64,000 bases of DNA from Brachybacterium epidermidis. Its GTDB lineage: Bacteria > Actinomycetota > Actinomycetes > Actinomycetales > Dermabacteraceae. The position numbers and the translations under genes are program-made. Where the stretch lies: positions 23,754 to 87,753 of the forward strand of contig NZ_JADEYR010000014.1 of assembly GCF_015209585.1 (NCBI RefSeq), given 5' to 3'. The stretch's first letter is position 1. Each line of letters starts with the position of its first letter. Below the pieces are notes generated by a model that worked only from the letters and a program-made list of their open reading frames with translations, was not told where the DNA came from and ran no database searches. Below, one piece after another: positions 61,604 through 64,000 of this stretch.

Positions 61604-63241
61604 ATGCATCCCCGCGCAGGCCAGAAGGCACAGACCGAGGACCTCGTCGACGTCGACGAGCTGCTCGATGCGTACTACGACATCCACCCCGATCCGTCGG
61701 ATCCGGACCAGGCCGTGTCCTTCGGGACGTCCGGGCATCGCGGCTCGTCGCTGGACGCGAAGTTCAACGAGGACCACATCGCCGCCACCACGCAGGCCAT
61801 CGTCGAGTACCGGGCCTCGCAGGGGATCCACGGTCCGCTGTTCATCGGCCGCGACACCCACGCCCTGTCCCGTCCCGCCTTCGACACCGCGCTCGAGGTG
61901 CTGGCGGGCAACGAGGTGGCCACCCTCATCGACTCGATGGACGGCTACACGCCCACCCCGGCGATCTCCCACGCGATCCTGGTGCACAACCGGGGCAAGG
62001 GCGCCGAGGACTCCTCCCGCGCCGACGGCATCGTGGTCACCCCCAGCCACAACCCGCCCCGGGACGGCGGCTTCAAGTACAACCCGCCCCACGGCGGTCC
62101 CGCTGATTCCGATGCCACCTCCTGGATCGCGGATCGCGCCAACGAGATCCTCGCCTCGGGCCTGCGGGACGTGCGTCGTCACGGCCGCCAGAAGGCGCTG
62201 CAGGACGCCGGTCGTCACGACTACCTCCACACCTACGTGGAGGACCTCTCCTCCGTGGTCGACATCGCGGCGATCCGGCGGGCCGGGGTGCGCATCGGCG
62301 CCGATCCTCTGGGCGGCGCGGCCGTGGACTACTGGGCCACGATCGGTGAGCTGCACGATCTGGACCTCACGGTCGTGAACCCCTCCGTCGATCCGCAGTT
62401 CGGATTCATGACTCTGGACCGGGACGGCAAGATCCGAATGGACTGCTCGAGCCCCTGGTCGATGGCCTCGCTGCTGGAGCAGCGCTCGAGCTTCGACATC
62501 GCCACCGGCAACGATGCGGACTCCGACCGTCACGGGATCGTCACCCCCGATGCCGGGCTGATGGATCCCAACCACTACCTGGCCGTGGCCATCCGCTACC
62601 TCTTCGCCCATCGTCCCGACTGGCCCGCAGGGGCCAAGGTCGGCAAGACGGTGGTGTCCTCCCGGCTGATCGACCAGGTCGTCTCCTCCCTGGGGCGCGA
62701 GCTGTTCGAGGTGCCGGTGGGCTTCAAGTGGTTCGTGCCCGGGCTGATCGACTCCTCGGTGGGCTTCGGCGGGGAGGAGAGCGCCGGAGCATCGTTCCTG
62801 CGCAAGGACGGATCGGTGTGGACCACCGACAAGGACGGCATCATCCTGGCGCTGCTGGCCTCGGAGATCCTCGCGGTCACCGGGCGCACCCCCAGCCAGC
62901 TGCACGCGGAGCTGGTGGAGGAGTTCGGTCGCAGCTCGTACGCGCGTATCGATGCCCCGGCCGATCGGGAGCAGAAGGCGCGTCTGAAGGCGCTCAGCGC
63001 CGACGAGGTCACCGCCGACGAGCTGGCCGGCGAGCCGATCACCGCCGCCATCACCGAAGCCCCTGCCGGGGGCGCGATCGGCGGTCTGCGGGTCTCCACC
63101 GAGTCGGCCTGGTTCGCGGCACGCCCCTCGGGCACCGAGGACGTGTACAAGATCTACGCGGAGTCGTTCCGCGGTGATGAGCACCTGGCACAGGTGCAGG
63201 ACGCCGCCAAGGCGCTCGTGGACGGGGTCCTCAGCGACTGA
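61604..63241 (+). CDS. pgm: Phosphoglucomutase (alpha-D-glucose-specific)
   Basis: A 545-residue alpha-phosphohexomutase. The active Ser is in IVVTPSHNPPRDGGFK, the metal loop is NDADSDRHG, the sugar loop is GFGGEESAGASF and the phosphate loop is ARPSGTEDVYKIY. It interconverts glucose-1-phosphate and glucose-6-phosphate, linking glycogen/trehalose and glycolysis. GGAG lies about nine bases before ATG 61604; the longer frame upstream is not conserved. Confidence 0.97.
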   Translation: MHPRAGQKAQTEDLVDVDELLDAYYDIHPDPSDPDQAVSFGTSGHRGSSLDAKFNEDHIAATTQAIVEYRASQGIHGPLFIGRDTHALSRPAFDTALEVLAGNEVATLIDSMDGYTPTPAISHAILVHNRGKGAEDSSRADGIVVTPSHNPPRDGGFKYNPPHGGPADSDATSWIADRANEILASGLRDVRRHGRQKALQDAGRHDYLHTYVEDLSSVVDIAAIRRAGVRIGADPLGGAAVDYWATIGELHDLDLTVVNPSVDPQFGFMTLDRDGKIRMDCSSPWSMASLLEQRSSFDIATGNDADSDRHGIVTPDAGLMDPNHYLAVAIRYLFAHRPDWPAGAKVGKTVVSSRLIDQVVSSLGRELFEVPVGFKWFVPGLIDSSVGFGGEESAGASFLRKDGSVWTTDKDGIILALLASEILAVTGRTPSQLHAELVEEFGRSSYARIDAPADREQKARLKALSADEVTADELAGEPITAAITEAPAGGAIGGLRVSTESAWFAARPSGTEDVYKIYAESFRGDEHLAQVQDAAKALVDGVLSD

Positions 63242-63314
63242 CCTCATGGCCCGCGCGGTACCACCGCCCAGGGCGTGGCGCCATGCACAGGTCTCTTGCA
63301 ACGGAGCCCGCACG

Positions 63315-63343
63315 TTGTCACCCTGGTACGCCGAAGGTAAAGA
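63315..63343 (+). promoter_or_regulatory. Sigma-A-type promoter for the exported Glu-rich protein
   Basis: TTGTCA (63315-63320) and TAAAGA (63338-63343) are 17 bases apart. The leader of about 85 bases contains a hairpin GCTCCCG/CGGGAGC at 63393-63411 just before the RBS GAGAGGGGG. Confidence 0.6.
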
Positions 63344-63436
63344 ATCGGTAGGGTAATGTTCCCGACCGGACCGCAGGACCCAAGGCACCGAGGCTCCCGT
63401 TGCACGGGAGCGATAGAGAGAGGGGGTACCGCGTCC

Positions 63437-64000
63437 ATGCGATTGCGAGCACGAATGTGCGTCTGCACCGCCGCCATGGCGATCGCAGCCCCCATCGCTC
63501 TTCCGGTGGCTGCTGCCCAGTCGCCGAGCACGGATCTGACCGCAGAGCACCCCGCTGCTGTCGCCGGCATCGGTGTCAGCCTCGCCCTGGGGGCGGATGC
63601 CTCCCGCGGCGGGGCCCCCGATGGCAGAGGCAAGAAGCACCCCTGCGGCGATGACCCTCGTGAGGCCTCCTGCGGCAAGGGCAAGGACGACGGGGCTGAT
63701 CCCGACGACGAGAAGGTCGAGGAACCGATCGAGGATCCGGGCGAGGAGGAGACTCCGCCCGAAGAGGAGACTCCGCCCGAAGATCCGGGTGGAGCTGCCC
63801 CTCCCAAGGAGGACTCCGGCGAGGATCCTGCCGAGGAGGAATCCGGCGAGGATCCTGCCGAGGAGGAATCCGGCGAGGATCCTGCCGAGGAGGAAGAGGA
63901 GCAGTCCGAGCCGACGCCCACGGGGGCACAACCCCCATCACCTGATCCCACGGAGAGCGCGCGTGCCCTCAGGCCGCCCCCGTCGCCCTCCCCGGCCCCC
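63437..64000 (+). CDS. Exported Glu/Pro-rich repeat protein, 3' end beyond the window
   Basis: The open frame runs from ATG 63437 to the last base without stop. A signal peptide of about 28 residues is clear (MRLRARMCVCTAAMAIAAP, ending ALPVAAAQ). The mature part has few apolar residues: a short region with two Cys (HPCGDDPREASCGKG), then acidic Glu/Asp/Pro sequence with three near-perfect 9-residue units SGEDPAEEE (27-base DNA repeats about 63808-63892). It ends in Pro/Ser-rich sequence. A cell-wall-spanning surface protein is likely; I recognise no family. Confidence 0.85.
   Translation, partial: MRLRARMCVCTAAMAIAAPIALPVAAAQSPSTDLTAEHPAAVAGIGVSLALGADASRGGAPDGRGKKHPCGDDPREASCGKGKDDGADPDDEKVEEPIEDPGEEETPPEEETPPEDPGGAAPPKEDSGEDPAEEESGEDPAEEESGEDPAEEEEEQSEPTPTGAQPPSPDPTESARALRPPPSPSPAP

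Noticed and set aside
63344..63436. Possible cyclic-di-AMP riboswitch in the leader of the exported protein
   Set aside because: GGACCC and a GC hairpin recall such leaders in actinobacteria, but the leader is too short and lacks the conserved core that I know.
61559..63931. 790-residue minus-strand open frame
   Set aside because: Antisense of phosphoglucomutase and of the repeat protein; the Leu/Gly repeats are the complement of the Glu/Asp repeats.

Overview
The window is chromosomal DNA of a very GC-rich actinobacterium. The sequence shows NTG starts, heavy use of CTG/GTG/GAC/GAG codons, XPB- and FprA-type genes, a lone GroEL with a Gly-Met tail, and a C50-carotenoid gene set in corynebacterial order. 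A pigmented member of Micrococcales (for example Dermabacteraceae such as Brachybacterium) is my inference; no 16S gene is present to prove it. I see no transposase, integrase, prophage or CRISPR array. One tRNA gene (Thr, TGT anticodon) is present.

Layout. 0.1-5.8 kb: a membrane protein, XPB helicase, a LapA-like protein with an Asp/Arg tail, and an OmpR-type two-component pair. 5.9-10.3 kb (minus): DUF4031/DUF418 pair, then a GntR-ABC-permease operon behind a long perfect inverted repeat. 10.4-16.6 kb: RNase H fusion, GNAT protein, a dehydrogenase remnant cut off beside a VapBC-type toxin-antitoxin pair, a methyltransferase and a GH2 glycosidase. 17-21 kb: DEAD-box RNA helicase with a repeat tail, CDF metal exporter, luciferase-like oxidoreductase. 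21-25 kb: SAM hydrolase followed by a complete ECF vitamin-type importer (S, fused A-A, T). 25-31 kb: an extremely Asp/Arg-rich protein, a nuclease-family protein, groEL under CIRCE, LytR_C and DUF3263 proteins, and a damaged uracil-DNA glycosylase gene. 31-35 kb: Trk/Ktr potassium uptake pair and trehalose synthase. 35-41 kb: crtE-crtB-crtI-crtYe-crtYf-crtEb with convergent idi, enough to make a cyclic C50 carotenoid from IPP/DMAPP. 41-45 kb: tRNA-Thr, a DsbA-like protein, a Ser/Thr kinase with a polytopic C-terminus, and a CopZ-like chaperone behind a CsoR-type operator. 45-49 kb: AIM24 protein, fused ATP-grasp/alpha-E protein and transglutaminase. 49-54 kb: formate/nitrite channel, ferredoxin-NADP reductase, and a TetR-Ohr-quinone oxidoreductase cassette with two matching operators. 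54-64 kb: aminotransferase, several unknown membrane proteins, DUF47-PiT phosphate module, phosphoglucomutase and the start of a Glu-rich exported protein that runs off the end.

Two cross-cutting observations matter most. First, at least four genes carry single-base frameshifts located exactly in C or G homopolymers (ecfS twice, ung, the FNT channel, the protein at 60.6 kb); these look like assembly errors or, less likely, phase-variable tracts, and ung additionally lacks its catalytic histidine codon. Second, about a dozen genes have a TANNNT hexamer exactly 6-7 nt before an ATG/GTG and no Shine-Dalgarno sequence, so leaderless transcription is a major expression mode here.

The best candidates for undescribed biology are the SAM hydrolase-ECF transporter operon, the pair of Asp/Arg-repeat proteins, the AIM24/ATP-grasp/alpha-E/transglutaminase cluster, and the TetR-controlled peroxide cassette with its truncated second target gene.
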